DNA from: Streptomyces uncialis
GTDB lineage: Bacteria > Actinomycetota > Actinomycetes > Streptomycetales > Streptomycetaceae
NCBI RefSeq assembly: GCF_001905345.1
Contig: NZ_LFBV01000009.1
Location: 248,001-312,000, forward strand
Direction of reading: 5' to 3'
Length of the DNA: 64,000 nt
Below are positions 50,710-60,213 of this stretch, in pieces. The notes beneath the pieces were generated by a model. That model did not search any database and was not told where the DNA came from. It saw only the letters and a program-made list of their open reading frames with translations. Position numbers and translations under genes: made by a program. Every line of letters begins with the position of its first letter. Position 1 is the first letter of the stretch.

Positions 50710-52128
50710 ATGGCCCCGAGTGCCATGACCCGCTGGACCACGTCCCTCGCCGACGCGCGGCCCGTCCCCTTCTGGCTGGACGACCCCGGCAGGCCTCCCG
50801 CCGAGCCCGCGCTCACCGGTACCGAGCACTGCGATCTGCTGGTGGTCGGCGGCGGCTACAGCGGGCTGTGGACCGCGCTGCTCGCCAAGGAACGCGACCC
50901 GGACCGGGACGTGGTGCTCGTCGAGGGCCGTTCGGTGGGCTGGGCCGCCTCCGGCCGCAACGGCGGCTTCTGCGCCGCCTCGCTCACCCACGGGCTGGAC
51001 AACGGTCTGGCGCGCTGGCCCGGCGAGATCGGCCGGCTGGAGAAGCTGGGTGTCCAGAACCTCGACGCGATCGAGGCGGCGGTCGCCCGCTACGGCATCG
51101 ACTGCGACTTCGAGCGGACCGGCGAGCTGGACGTGGCGACCGAGCCGTACCAGGCCGACGAGATGCGCGCCTGGTACCAGGACATGCGCCGCCGGGGTCT
51201 CGCGGACGGCCGGGAGTTCCTGGACGAGGACGCCGTGCGCGGCGAGGTCGACTCACCGCTGTTCCGCGCGGGCGTCTGGGACCGGGATGGGGTGGCGATG
51301 CTGAACCCGGCCCGGCTCGCCTGGGGCCTCAAACGCGCCTGTGTGTCGCTGGGCGTCCGGGTGTACGAGCACACCCCCGCCCTGACTCTGCTCGCCCGGG
51401 GCGCGGGCATGGCGGTGCGCACCCCGTACGGCAGGATCTTCGCGCGGCGGGTCGCGCTCGGCACCAATGTGTTCCCGTCGCTGGTCAAGCGGGTGCGCCC
51501 GTACACGGTCCCGGTGTACGACTACGCGCTGATGACCCAGCCGCTGACCGAGGCGCAGCTGGCGTCCGTCGGCTGGGCCAACCGCCAGGGACTCGGGGAC
51601 AGCGCCAACCAGTTCCACTACTTCCGGCTCTCCGCCGACCGGCGGGTGCTGTGGGGCGGGTACGACGCGGTGTACCCGTACGGCGGGCGGCTGAGCGCCG
51701 AGCACGACGACCGGCCCGAGACGTACGCGAAGCTCGCCGCGCACTTCTTCCGGTACTTCCCGCAGCTCGAAGGGGTCCGTTTCAGCCATGCGTGGGGCGG
51801 GGCGATCGACACCTGCTCACGGTTCTCGGCGTTCTTCGGCACCGCCCACGGCGGCCGGGTCGCCTATGCCGCCGGGTACACCGGGCTGGGCGTCGGCGCC
51901 ACCCGCTTCGGCGGCGAGGTGATGCTGGACCTGCTCGCGGGGGAGCGGACCGAGCGCACGGAGCTGGAGATGGTCCGCAGGAAGCCGCTGCCGTTCCCGC
52001 CCGAACCGTTCGCGTGGACGGGGATCGCGCTCACCAAGTGGTCCCTCGCCCGTGCCGACGCCAACGAGGGGCACCGCAATCTGTGGCTGCGCACGATGGA
52101 CCGGCTGGGGCTCGGGTTCGACAGCTAG
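50710..52128 (+). CDS. FAD-dependent amine oxidoreductase (PuuB-like)
   Basis: A 472-residue DAO-family flavoprotein. The dinucleotide fold is LLVVGGGYSGLWTALLAKE, followed by VGWAASGRNGGFCAASL, and a C-terminal Rossmann return (GRVAYAAGYTGLGVGATRFGG). In polyamine gene clusters such proteins oxidise gamma-glutamyl-putrescine or related amines to the aldehyde. Coming directly after potABCD and with an aldehyde dehydrogenase in the same run, the same role is likely here. ATG 50710 follows GGGAG; ATG 50725 is an alternative. No gamma-glutamylpolyamine synthetase is in the window. Confidence 0.88.
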   Translation: MAPSAMTRWTTSLADARPVPFWLDDPGRPPAEPALTGTEHCDLLVVGGGYSGLWTALLAKERDPDRDVVLVEGRSVGWAASGRNGGFCAASLTHGLDNGLARWPGEIGRLEKLGVQNLDAIEAAVARYGIDCDFERTGELDVATEPYQADEMRAWYQDMRRRGLADGREFLDEDAVRGEVDSPLFRAGVWDRDGVAMLNPARLAWGLKRACVSLGVRVYEHTPALTLLARGAGMAVRTPYGRIFARRVALGTNVFPSLVKRVRPYTVPVYDYALMTQPLTEAQLASVGWANRQGLGDSANQFHYFRLSADRRVLWGGYDAVYPYGGRLSAEHDDRPETYAKLAAHFFRYFPQLEGVRFSHAWGGAIDTCSRFSAFFGTAHGGRVAYAAGYTGLGVGATRFGGEVMLDLLAGERTERTELEMVRRKPLPFPPEPFAWTGIALTKWSLARADANEGHRNLWLRTMDRLGLGFDS

Positions 52129-52202
52129 CGATCGCCGTCCGGGTCGCGCCGGTGTCCCGCCGCGAGCGCCCGGCCGTCGGGACATCGGTCCGGTCGGTTG
52201 AT

Positions 52203-52217
52203 ATGACCATCGGTCAT
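52203..52217. promoter_or_regulatory. Perfect inverted repeat ATGACC-ATC-GGTCAT
   Basis: Two 6-base arms around three bases in the gap between the FAD oxidase and the small unknown gene at 52366. Placed about 150 bases ahead of that gene, it may be a regulator site. Confidence 0.4.
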
Positions 52218-52365
52218 CCCGGTGGGCGGCTCTGTGTCGCCGCAGGTCAGGGGCTGTGACGCAGTTCACTACCAACTAGTAGCCGGAACCCGCGTAACGC
52301 TTGGCGTTCCACCGCCTCCCAACAGGGGCCGCACCCGCGGTCCTTGAGGGAATCGGAGGCACGAC

Positions 52366-52824
52366 ATGACCGGGCCAATGGCCAAGTCCGCTGTGGAATG
52401 GCTGGTGTCGGTGGCACCAGACCCCGACGTCTGCCGCTGGGAGTGGGAGCGCAACCCCCTCGGGGTCACCCTCCTTCCGGCGGGCCGGCTCTGGGACGTC
52501 CTGATCCTGCCGGGGGAACTCGGCTGCCCCACGCTCGATGTGCTCAGCCGGGTCATCGACCGGCCGGGCCCCGTGCTCGCCGACTTCGGCGACTCCCGGA
52601 CGGGCTTCTTCGTCCCGTCCGGCACCGCCTCGCGCTGGCTCGGCACCGGGGTGCGCGCCGCCGGGCCGGGGACCTGGATCGTGGTCCCCTATCCCGGCCG
52701 GGCCACCGGCGGGGTGCGGTGGCTGATCCCGCCGGACGGCTCCGGCACCCTCACCGACCCCGTGCTGCTCGAACTGGCCATGCACGAGGCGGCGGCGGAT
52801 CTCGCGCGCGGGACCGGAGGCTGA
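52366..52824 (+). CDS. Conserved actinobacterial protein of unknown function
   Basis: A 152-residue soluble protein: VEWLVSVAPDPDVCRWEW, LLPAGRLWDVLILPGELG, DRPGPVLADFGDSRTGFFVPSG, VVPYPGRATGGVRWLIPP. It resembles the small streptomycete proteins that share a region with DNA primase/polymerase-like proteins, but I cannot see catalytic residues. The strong GGAGG at 52355 fixes ATG 52366. It lies alone between the polyamine operon and a chitinase gene. Confidence 0.7.
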   Translation: MTGPMAKSAVEWLVSVAPDPDVCRWEWERNPLGVTLLPAGRLWDVLILPGELGCPTLDVLSRVIDRPGPVLADFGDSRTGFFVPSGTASRWLGTGVRAAGPGTWIVVPYPGRATGGVRWLIPPDGSGTLTDPVLLELAMHEAAADLARGTGG

Positions 52825-52895
52825 CGGGCGGCGAGGGCGGCGGCCGCGGCCGTCGTGACGGGCGGCCCCGCGACAGCGGATAACCGCCGGAGGTC

Positions 52896-52924
52896 TTGAC
52901 AACGGAATTGGTCTGGACCAAGTT
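52896..52924 (+). promoter_or_regulatory. Chitinase promoter with DasR-type (dre) operator
   Basis: TTGACA at 52896-52901 is a good -35 hexamer. The palindrome TTGGTCTGGACCAA (52908-52921) follows, where a -10 region would be. It closely fits the DasR recognition site (ACTGGTCTAGACCACT) found ahead of chitinase and N-acetylglucosamine genes in Streptomyces, so the promoter should be repressed by DasR and opened by chitin-derived aminosugar phosphates. Confidence 0.75.
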
Positions 52925-52983
52925 GAGCGGCGCTCCACCCACGCACTTCGTGTTGCCACATCCCCCCATGTCCGGAGGCTGTC

Positions 52984-54837
52984 GTGGATCGCACCAGACC
53001 GCGCGTACGTCCCCCCGTCCGCGGATTCCGTCCCAGACTTCTCGCCGTGCTGGCGGCCACAGCGCTGGCCGTACTGCCCGGCCTCACCATCACGTCATCG
53101 GTCGCCCGTGCGGCCGATGCCGACCTCGCCCGCAACGGAGGCTTTGAAACCGGCCTCGACGGCTGGAACTGTTCCGCGGGCAGCGGAGCCACCGTCACCA
53201 CACCCGTGCGCACCGGCACGTCCGCGCTGCGCGCGACCCCCTCGGGCGGCGACAACGCGCGCTGCTCCCAGACCGTCACCGTCAAGCCCGACTCGGTGTA
53301 CACCCTCAGCGGATTCGTCCGGGGCAGCTACGTCTACCTCGGCGTCACCGGTACGGGCACACCCAACGGCGACGGGTTCAACTGGACCCAGTCCGCCGCC
53401 GACTGGCAGCGCCTCAGTACCACCTTCCGCACCGGCGCGGGCACCAACCGGGTCACCCTCTACACCCACGGCTGGTACGGCACGGCCGCCTACCACGCCG
53501 ACGACATCTCCCTGGTCGGCCCGTCCGTCGACCCCGGCCAGCCGCCGGCCGTCCCCACCGGCCTGCGCACCGGCACCATCGGCGCCACCAGCGTCCCGCT
53601 GACCTGGAACCCGGTCGCGAACGCCACCAGCTACTCGGTCTACCAGGGCGGCGTCAAGGTCCAGACCGTCACCGGCACCTCCACCACCATCAGCGGACTG
53701 CGGCCCGTCACGGACTACAGCTTCCAGGTGACCGCGGCCAACGACGCGGGGGAGTCCGCCAGATCGGCGGCCGTGCCCGCCCGGACCACCGAGGGCGGCG
53801 GAGGGGGCGACGGCGGTCTCCCCCCGAAGGCCCTCGTCGGCTATCTGCACGCCAGCTTCGCCAACGGCTCCGGCTACACCCGGATGGCCGACGTCCCCGA
53901 CAGCTGGGACGTCATCCAGCTCGCCTTCGGTGAGCCGACCTCCGTCACCTCCGGCGACATCCGCTTCAACCGCTGCCCGGTGACCGAGTGCCCGAACGTC
54001 GAGAGCGACGCCGAGTTCAAGGCCGCCATCAAGGCCAAGCAGGCCGCGGGCAAGAAGGTCCTGATCTCCATCGGCGGCCAGAACGGCCAGGTCCAGCTGA
54101 ACTCCACCGGCGCCCGGGACGCGTTCGTCACCTCCGTCTCCCGGATCATCGACGAGTACGGCCTCGACGGACTCGACATCGACTTCGAGGGCCACTCCCT
54201 GTCCCTGAACGCCGGTGACACCGACTTCAAGAACCCGACGACCCCGGTGATCGTCAACCTGATCGACGCCCTCAAGACCCTGAAGGCCAAGTACGGCAAC
54301 AAGTTCGTGCTGACGATGGCCCCCGAGACGTTCTTCGTCCAGATGGGCTACCAGTTCTACGGCCGGGGCCAGTGGGGCGGCCAGGACCCGCGCTGCGGCG
54401 CCTATCTGCCGGTCATCCACGCCCTGCGGGACGACCTCAGCCTGCTGCACGTCCAGGACTACAACTCCGGCCCGATCATGGGCCTCGACAACCAGTACCA
54501 CACCATGGGCGGCGCGGACTTCCACATCGCCATGACCGACATGCTGCTCACCGGGTTCCCCGTCGCGGGCAACACCGCCAACGTCTTCCCGGCGCTGCGC
54601 CCCGAGCAGGTCGCCATCGGGATGCCCGCCTCCGTCAACGCCGGCAACGGCCATGTCTCCAGCGCCGAGGTCAACAAGGCCCTCGACTGCCTCACCAAGA
54701 ACACCAACTGCGGCTCGTACCGGACCCACGGCACCTGGCCCGCCCTGCGCGGACTCATGACCTGGTCCATCAACTGGGACCGCCACAACAACTGGCAGTT
54801 CTCCCGCAACTTCGACACGTACTTCCCGGCCGTGTGA
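52984..54837 (+). CDS. Secreted GH18 chitinase with CBM and fibronectin III domain
   Basis: A 617-residue secreted enzyme. After a signal peptide (ending about residue 38, SSVARAA) comes an N-terminal carbohydrate-binding beta-sandwich (ADLARNGGFETGLDGWNC to residue 180), a fibronectin type III domain (PAVPTGLRTGTIGATSVPLTWN, 185-265), a Gly-rich linker and a GH18 barrel. The catalytic motif DGLDIDFEG has the acid/base glutamate at residue 402; ISIGGQNGQ and the C-terminal GLMTWSINWD also fit. It hydrolyses chitin. GTG 52984 follows GGAGG. A dre-like operator sits in its promoter. Confidence 0.93.
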   Translation: MDRTRPRVRPPVRGFRPRLLAVLAATALAVLPGLTITSSVARAADADLARNGGFETGLDGWNCSAGSGATVTTPVRTGTSALRATPSGGDNARCSQTVTVKPDSVYTLSGFVRGSYVYLGVTGTGTPNGDGFNWTQSAADWQRLSTTFRTGAGTNRVTLYTHGWYGTAAYHADDISLVGPSVDPGQPPAVPTGLRTGTIGATSVPLTWNPVANATSYSVYQGGVKVQTVTGTSTTISGLRPVTDYSFQVTAANDAGESARSAAVPARTTEGGGGGDGGLPPKALVGYLHASFANGSGYTRMADVPDSWDVIQLAFGEPTSVTSGDIRFNRCPVTECPNVESDAEFKAAIKAKQAAGKKVLISIGGQNGQVQLNSTGARDAFVTSVSRIIDEYGLDGLDIDFEGHSLSLNAGDTDFKNPTTPVIVNLIDALKTLKAKYGNKFVLTMAPETFFVQMGYQFYGRGQWGGQDPRCGAYLPVIHALRDDLSLLHVQDYNSGPIMGLDNQYHTMGGADFHIAMTDMLLTGFPVAGNTANVFPALRPEQVAIGMPASVNAGNGHVSSAEVNKALDCLTKNTNCGSYRTHGTWPALRGLMTWSINWDRHNNWQFSRNFDTYFPAV

Positions 54838-54842
54838 CGCGC

Positions 54843-54864
54843 GGCGGCACGATGACGTGCCGCC
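54843..54864. terminator. Terminator hairpin after chitinase
   Basis: GGCGGCACG (54843-54851) and CGTGCCGCC (54856-54864) form a perfect 9-bp stem with a 4-base loop, 6 bases past the chitinase stop and before the convergent PAP2 gene. It can serve both strands. Confidence 0.7.
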
Positions 54865-54898
54865 CCTGACACCTCGCGGCCCCGGGCCGCCGGACCCC

Positions 54899-55792
54899 TC
54901 AGCCCACCGGGGGGTCCGGCGGCCCGTCCGTGTCCCGCCGCCCGGTGCGCCCGCCGGAGCCGGGCACGCACAGCGCGACCAGCACCAGCAGCGCCCCGCA
55001 CAGACTCCAGCTCCCGAGCACGTCCAGCGGCCAGTGGTAGCCCCGGCGCACCAGCCCGTACCCCGTGCCCACCACGACCAGCAGACAGCCCGTGACGAGC
55101 CCCCGCCGCGCCGTCCGGCCGCGCGTCCAGGGCAGCAGCAGAAGGACGGCCGCGCCGTACGCGGCGGCGGAGGTCGCGGCATGACCCGACGGGTAGAACC
55201 CCGTACCGCCGACCGGTCCCGGTGGCCCCGGACGGCCGATCAGCGCCTTCATCGCCACCACCAGCAGCAGAGTCACCAGGAGCAGCAGTGCGGCGGCGGC
55301 CGGTCCGGCCCACCAGCGGGCGATCCGGGCCCGCCGCGCCCGCCAGGCCGCGTATCCGGCGGCGACGGCGAGGACGGACAGCGCCACGGGGACATTGCCG
55401 AGGTCGGCCAGGAGTTCGGCGGGGCCGTCCGGCATCGCGGAGGTCCGCAGCACTCCGGCGGCGCGGACATCGGCCCTCAGCAGCGGACCACCGGCGGCGA
55501 CCTGCCAGGTGACGCACACGAGGACCAGCGCGCACAGCACGAAGGCGGCCAGGGGCCAGCGGCCCAGAAGTGTGTTCGGCCGCCCCGGAACAGGGGGGGT
55601 GGTTCCGGGGCGGCCGGGGTGACCGGAACGCCGCGCGCCCCGGGGGGTTTGGGGCGGGCGGCCGTCCGATCGGTGAGGAGTCCCGGCGCCGAAGGCTCCG
55701 GTGGTGTGCGCGAACGCACGGCCGGTACGCGACTGGGGAGGCCACGCACCGGAGCCGCCCGGGGTCACCCCCGGGCGAGGTGTTTCTCTCAT
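54899..55792 (-). CDS. PAP2-family membrane phosphatase
   Basis: A membrane phosphatase of about 297 residues with six hydrophobic segments. The PAP2 motifs are KALIGRPGPPG (KxxxxxxRP), FYPSGHAATSA (PSGH) and RGYHWPLDVLGSW (SRxxxxxHxxxD, with H and D present). Such enzymes dephosphorylate phosphatidate or undecaprenyl diphosphate. The start is unsure: ATG 55792 gives MRETPRPG, GTG 55798 is close, and the open frame runs further up to 55987. It converges on the chitinase gene. Confidence 0.82.
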   Translation of the reverse strand: MRETPRPGVTPGGSGAWPPQSRTGRAFAHTTGAFGAGTPHRSDGRPPQTPRGARRSGHPGRPGTTPPVPGRPNTLLGRWPLAAFVLCALVLVCVTWQVAAGGPLLRADVRAAGVLRTSAMPDGPAELLADLGNVPVALSVLAVAAGYAAWRARRARIARWWAGPAAAALLLLVTLLLVVAMKALIGRPGPPGPVGGTGFYPSGHAATSAAAYGAAVLLLLPWTRGRTARRGLVTGCLLVVVGTGYGLVRRGYHWPLDVLGSWSLCGALLVLVALCVPGSGGRTGRRDTDGPPDPPVG

Positions 55793-56029
55793 CCGCACCG
55801 AACCTACGACAGCGGGACGCCCTTCCGACAGCCGGAACGGCACCCCGACATGGGCCCCGCACACCTTCTTCACACCCTCTGCCGCTCGGCGTCCGCATGT
55901 GAACGGTCCGGGGCGGACAGTGACCGTCCCTGTACGGAAAGTACAGGACGAGGAGTGCGGGACGGGCGGCCGACGGGACCGGCGCACCGGGCGGACCCGG
56001 GACGCCGGCCGGTATCGGCCGGGCCCGGA

Positions 56030-57364
56030 TCAGATCCGGGTGAAGGCGCCCTCAAGGATGTCGAGGCCCTCGTGCAGCAGGTCCTCGCCGATCACCAGCG
56101 GCGGCAGGAACCGCAGGACGTTGCCGTACGTACCGCAGGTGAGCACCAGCAGGCCCTCCGCGTGGCACGCCTTGGCGAGCGCGCCCGCCGCCTCGGCGTT
56201 CGGCTCCTTGGTCGTACGGTCCTTGACCAGCTCGATCGCGATCATCGCGCCGCGTCCGCGGATGTCACCGATGATGTCGAACTTCTCCGCCATCGCGACG
56301 AGCCGGGCCTTCATGAGCTCCTCGATGCGCTTGGCGCGCGCGTTGAGGTCCAGCTCCTTCATCGTCTCGATCGCGCCCAGCGCGCCCGCGCACGCCACCG
56401 GGTTGCCCCCGTAGGTGCCGCCGAGGCCGCCCGCGTGCGGGGCGTCCATGATCTCGGCGCGGCCCGTGACGGCGGCCAGCGGCAGCCCGCCCGCGATGCC
56501 CTTGGCCGTGGTGATCAGGTCCGGGACGATGCCCTCGTCCTCGCACGCGAACCACTGGCCCGTGCGGCAGAACCCGGACTGGATCTCGTCCGCCACGAAC
56601 ACGATGCCGTTCTCGGTGGCGAACTCGCTGATCGCCGGGAGGAAGCCCTTCGCGGGCTCGATGAAGCCGCCCTCGCCGAGCACCGGCTCGATGATGATCG
56701 CGGCGACGTTGTCCGCGCCGATCTGCTTGACGATCCGGTCGATAGCCTCGGCGGCCGCCTCCGCGCCGGCGTTCTCCGGACCGGTCGGCCAGCGGTACGC
56801 GTACGCCACCGGCACCCGGTACACCTCGGGCGCGAACGGACCGAAGCCCTGCTTGTACGGCATGTTCTTCGCCGTCAGCGCCATCGTCAGATTGGTCCGG
56901 CCGTGGTACCCGTGGTCGAACACCACGACCGCCTGCCGCTTGGTGTACGCGCGGGCGATCTTCACGGCGTTCTCGACGGCCTCGGCACCCGAGTTGAACA
57001 GCGCCGACTTCTTCGCGTGGTCGCCCGGGGTCAGCTCCGCCAGCGCCTCGGCGACAGCCACGTAACCCTCGTACGGCGTGACCATGAAACAGGTGTGGGT
57101 GAAGTCGGCGAGCTGCGCGGTGGCACGGCGTACGACCGCTTCGGCGGACGCGCCGACGCTGGTCACGGCGATACCGGAACCGAAGTCGATCAGCCGGTTG
57201 CCGTCCACGTCCTCGATGATGCCGCCGCCCGCGCGGGCCGTGAACACCGGCAGCGTGGAGCCCACACCCGCCGCGACCACGGCGGTGCGCCGGGCCTGGA
57301 GGTCCAGGGACTTCGGGCCGGGGATGGCGGTGACGACGCGGCGCTCCTGCGGCAGTGCGGTCAT
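56030..57364 (-). CDS. gabT: 4-aminobutyrate--2-oxoglutarate transaminase
   Basis: A 444-residue class III aminotransferase. It converts GABA and 2-oxoglutarate to succinic semialdehyde and glutamate. Family features are LFNSGAEAVENAVKIARAYT, VVFDHGYHGRTNLTMALT, IIIEPVLGEGGF, FVADEIQSGFCRTGQWFACE and the lysine in LITTAKGIAGGLPLAAV. ATG 57364 follows AGGAG. It is divergent from the membrane-ATPase/pucR/dehydrogenase run and continues the polyamine route begun by the dehydrogenases. Confidence 0.94.
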   Translation of the reverse strand: MTALPQERRVVTAIPGPKSLDLQARRTAVVAAGVGSTLPVFTARAGGGIIEDVDGNRLIDFGSGIAVTSVGASAEAVVRRATAQLADFTHTCFMVTPYEGYVAVAEALAELTPGDHAKKSALFNSGAEAVENAVKIARAYTKRQAVVVFDHGYHGRTNLTMALTAKNMPYKQGFGPFAPEVYRVPVAYAYRWPTGPENAGAEAAAEAIDRIVKQIGADNVAAIIIEPVLGEGGFIEPAKGFLPAISEFATENGIVFVADEIQSGFCRTGQWFACEDEGIVPDLITTAKGIAGGLPLAAVTGRAEIMDAPHAGGLGGTYGGNPVACAGALGAIETMKELDLNARAKRIEELMKARLVAMAEKFDIIGDIRGRGAMIAIELVKDRTTKEPNAEAAGALAKACHAEGLLVLTCGTYGNVLRFLPPLVIGEDLLHEGLDILEGAFTRI

Positions 57365-57669
57365 ATGGGGCTCCTGGGGGTGTCACGGACGCGGTGGCGC
57401 GGACGCGGCCGCTCGCCGCTGCTCCGGTTCCGCTGGTCTGTCGGGGTTCCTCCGCAGGCTAGAGCCGGTCCGGGAAGGTGGGCATGCTCCACGGGGGAGT
57501 TGTTCGGACGGGTCGTTGTCCGCCATGGACATAGTCCCGCCCGGGCCGCCGGGAGGCGCGCCGGACGGCGCCTTCCCCACGGCGGCGGCGCGTAACCGCC
57601 GCGCTCCCCGGGCAGGGGCACTAGATTGACGGCCGTACACAGGGGACCGGCAGGTCAGGGGGCAGGGTC
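57365..57669. promoter_or_regulatory. Divergent gap between gabT and the membrane ATPase
   Basis: No gene in 305 bases. The two tandem motifs gttgttcgg and gttgtccg around 57497-57520 could be regulator sites or part of a promoter. Apart from these and the ribosome-binding sites at either end, I see nothing distinctive. Confidence 0.35.
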
Positions 57670-60081
57670 GTGAAGCACGACGGACGCGACGGCGACGACG
57701 GCACACAGGACACACGCGGTACGCACGCCGCACCCGTGCCCCGTCCGGCCAGAACGCCGGACGGACCGGTCGGGCCGGTACGCCGTACGGGCGACCCGGC
57801 GCCAGTGGCGCCCTGGCACACACCACAGCCCCGGTACGGAGCCCCGGACGCCGCACCGGACCCGTACCCGGACCCGTACGCGGGTCACGACGGCACCGGC
57901 GCGTACCCGCCCGGGGGCGCCCGGCCGGGACACCCCGCGCCCGGCGCGTACCCCGGCACCTCCGGACCGGGCGGCCCGCCGCCGCGCCCCGCCGCCCTGC
58001 CGCCCCGGCCCACCGGAGCGCCCGGCGCGCCGCCCGCGTCCGGCGGCCCCACCGGCGCCCCGCCCGCGCCCGACGGCGCCGGATTCCTCGGCTGGCTCCG
58101 GACGCCCCGCCCCGACGCCGCACCCGGCGTCTGGCGGTTCGGCCACCGGCCCCGGCCCGACGAGGAGCCCGAGGAGACCCCCGCCCGCCAGCTCTTCAGC
58201 GGCGCGCTCATCGCGTTCCTCGTGGGCTGGCTGTTCTGGTCGCTGCTGTGGAACAACTACCTCGGCGGCTACTGGATGTGGCCCTACTACGTCCTCACCC
58301 CCGAGGAGTGGGCCAAACCGCTCACCCCCAGCGAGGAGAAGGCCGGTTTCGTCACCTCCACGCTCTACTACGTCCTCGTCGGCGGTGGCATCCTGCTCAC
58401 CGCCGCCCGGATGGGCCGCTGGCCCGAGATCTGGCAGCGCTACCTCGCCCCCCGGCTGCGCCGACCCGCACCCGTGACCGGCGCCGCCCCGGCCACCCCC
58501 GAGGAGGACCCCGCCCAGTGGCCGCAGCTGCGCGCCGCCGGACTCCTCGGCGCGGCCGACCGGCTCACCGCCGACGCGCGCACCGGACTGATGCGCGACG
58601 TGGACCACGCCCGGATCACCCGCGCCTGGCAGGCCGTACGCGCCGGACGCCAGAGCATGGCCGACTTCTCCGCCGCCGTCACCGCCCGGGGCGCCGCCGC
58701 CTGCCTCCACCCCTCCGGCGACCGTGACCTGCCCGGCCGCGCCGCCCCGCACGACCTGCTCACCGCACAGGTCCGTATCGGCACCACCGCCGACGACTCC
58801 CGCAACCCCTACCGCTTCCGGGGCGCCGGCCTCGGCCTCGGCCCCGATCTGCTCGGCACCTCCCTGCTCGCCGTCGGCCCGGCCGGCTCGGGCAAGACCG
58901 GCGGCCTCGTACGGCCCGTCGCCGAGTCCCTGTGCCTTCAGGCACTCGCCGGACGCGCCGCCGTCGTCGTGGTCGGCGCCGCCGGAGCGGGACTCGGCGC
59001 CGTCGACGGCTACGACATCGTCGTCCGGATCGGAGCGCCCGACTCCGCCCACGACCTCGACCTGTACGGCGGCGCCACCGACGCCGACGAGGCCGCCGCC
59101 GTCCTCGCCGAGGCCCTCGTCGGCGACCTCACCGACCCGAACCCCGGCGGTGACAGCCGCCGCTCCACCACCGTCCTCGCCCAGCTCCTCGGCCCCTTCC
59201 GCACCGTCCACGGCCGCTTCCCCTCCGTTCCCGAGCTGCGCGGACTGCTCGACGGGGCACCCGGCCCCCTGCGGGAACTGCGCCGGGCCCTCATCGACGC
59301 CGGACAGGACGGGATGCTGCGTGAGCTGTCCGCCCGGGAACGGCAGCTCTCCCAGCCCGGGGACGTCGGCGGGGTGCTCGCGGACCGGATCGCGCTCCTC
59401 GACCGGCCCGCCTTCGCCGGGTTCTTCGACACCTCCGGCGCCGCCGCCCCGTTCTCGCTGCGGGCCATCGACCGCCCCGTCCGGGTCCGGATCGACCTGC
59501 CGCAACGCGGCCACGCCGACGCCTCCCGGATCATCGCCCGCCTCGTCCTCGCCCAGTTCACTGCCTGTGTCGCCGCCCGTGAGGACCGCTCCCTGTTCGC
59601 CTGCCTCGTCCTCGACGACGCCACCGGCGTCATCACCCCCGAGGCCGTCCGCGGCATCCAGCGGCTGCGCTCCGGCCACGCCGGGGCCGTCCTCACCCTG
59701 CGCACCCTCGACGACGTACCCCGCCCGCTGCGCGGCCCCCTGCTCGGCGCGATCGGCTGCCGGATGGCGCTCGCCGGACTCACCCCGTGGGACGGCCAGG
59801 ACTTCGCCGAGGTCTGGGGCAAGGAATGGACCGAGGCGCGCGACGTCACCGACCGCCAGATCATCGCCGAGACACCGCTCGGCAAGACCGCCCACGCGCT
59901 GCGCCGGGTGATCACCGGCCGGTCGCCCACCGCCCGCGCCGTCACCGTCCGCCAGGTCGAACGCGAACGCTGGTCCGCCTCCGAACTCGCCCACGGCGTA
60001 CCCGCCGGGCACGCCGTACTGTCGCTCACCACCGTCCGAGGCGAGCACGCGCCCCCGCTCCTGGTGGATCTGCGCGGATGA
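57670..60081 (+). CDS. TraD/VirD4-like membrane ATPase of unknown role
   Basis: An 803-residue protein. The first 170 residues are Pro/Gly/Arg-rich and disordered; two membrane helices follow at about 178-197 and 238-253 (LFSGALIAFLVGWLFWSLLW, FVTSTLYYVLVGGGILLTA). The cytoplasmic remainder has a Walker A motif (GPAGSGKTGGLV, near residue 405) and a Walker B-like ACLVLDDATGVI, as in coupling proteins of type IV secretion. No relaxase or other secretion gene is near. GTG 57670 is chosen after a G-rich site. It is conserved in synteny with gabT and pucR in streptomycetes as I recall, so it may serve a housekeeping membrane role. Confidence 0.75.
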   Translation: MKHDGRDGDDGTQDTRGTHAAPVPRPARTPDGPVGPVRRTGDPAPVAPWHTPQPRYGAPDAAPDPYPDPYAGHDGTGAYPPGGARPGHPAPGAYPGTSGPGGPPPRPAALPPRPTGAPGAPPASGGPTGAPPAPDGAGFLGWLRTPRPDAAPGVWRFGHRPRPDEEPEETPARQLFSGALIAFLVGWLFWSLLWNNYLGGYWMWPYYVLTPEEWAKPLTPSEEKAGFVTSTLYYVLVGGGILLTAARMGRWPEIWQRYLAPRLRRPAPVTGAAPATPEEDPAQWPQLRAAGLLGAADRLTADARTGLMRDVDHARITRAWQAVRAGRQSMADFSAAVTARGAAACLHPSGDRDLPGRAAPHDLLTAQVRIGTTADDSRNPYRFRGAGLGLGPDLLGTSLLAVGPAGSGKTGGLVRPVAESLCLQALAGRAAVVVVGAAGAGLGAVDGYDIVVRIGAPDSAHDLDLYGGATDADEAAAVLAEALVGDLTDPNPGGDSRRSTTVLAQLLGPFRTVHGRFPSVPELRGLLDGAPGPLRELRRALIDAGQDGMLRELSARERQLSQPGDVGGVLADRIALLDRPAFAGFFDTSGAAAPFSLRAIDRPVRVRIDLPQRGHADASRIIARLVLAQFTACVAAREDRSLFACLVLDDATGVITPEAVRGIQRLRSGHAGAVLTLRTLDDVPRPLRGPLLGAIGCRMALAGLTPWDGQDFAEVWGKEWTEARDVTDRQIIAETPLGKTAHALRRVITGRSPTARAVTVRQVERERWSASELAHGVPAGHAVLSLTTVRGEHAPPLLVDLRG

Positions 60082-60213
60082 GCCGGACCGGCCGGTGAGG
60101 CAGAATCGAAAGAGCCCGTTCCGACAGGACGGCCAACTGATCCCGCCCTCCGGACCACCGCCGGTCCCCCCCCAGGTCCCGGCGGCCCGGCCCCCGGCCG
60201 ACCTGAAGGTCCC

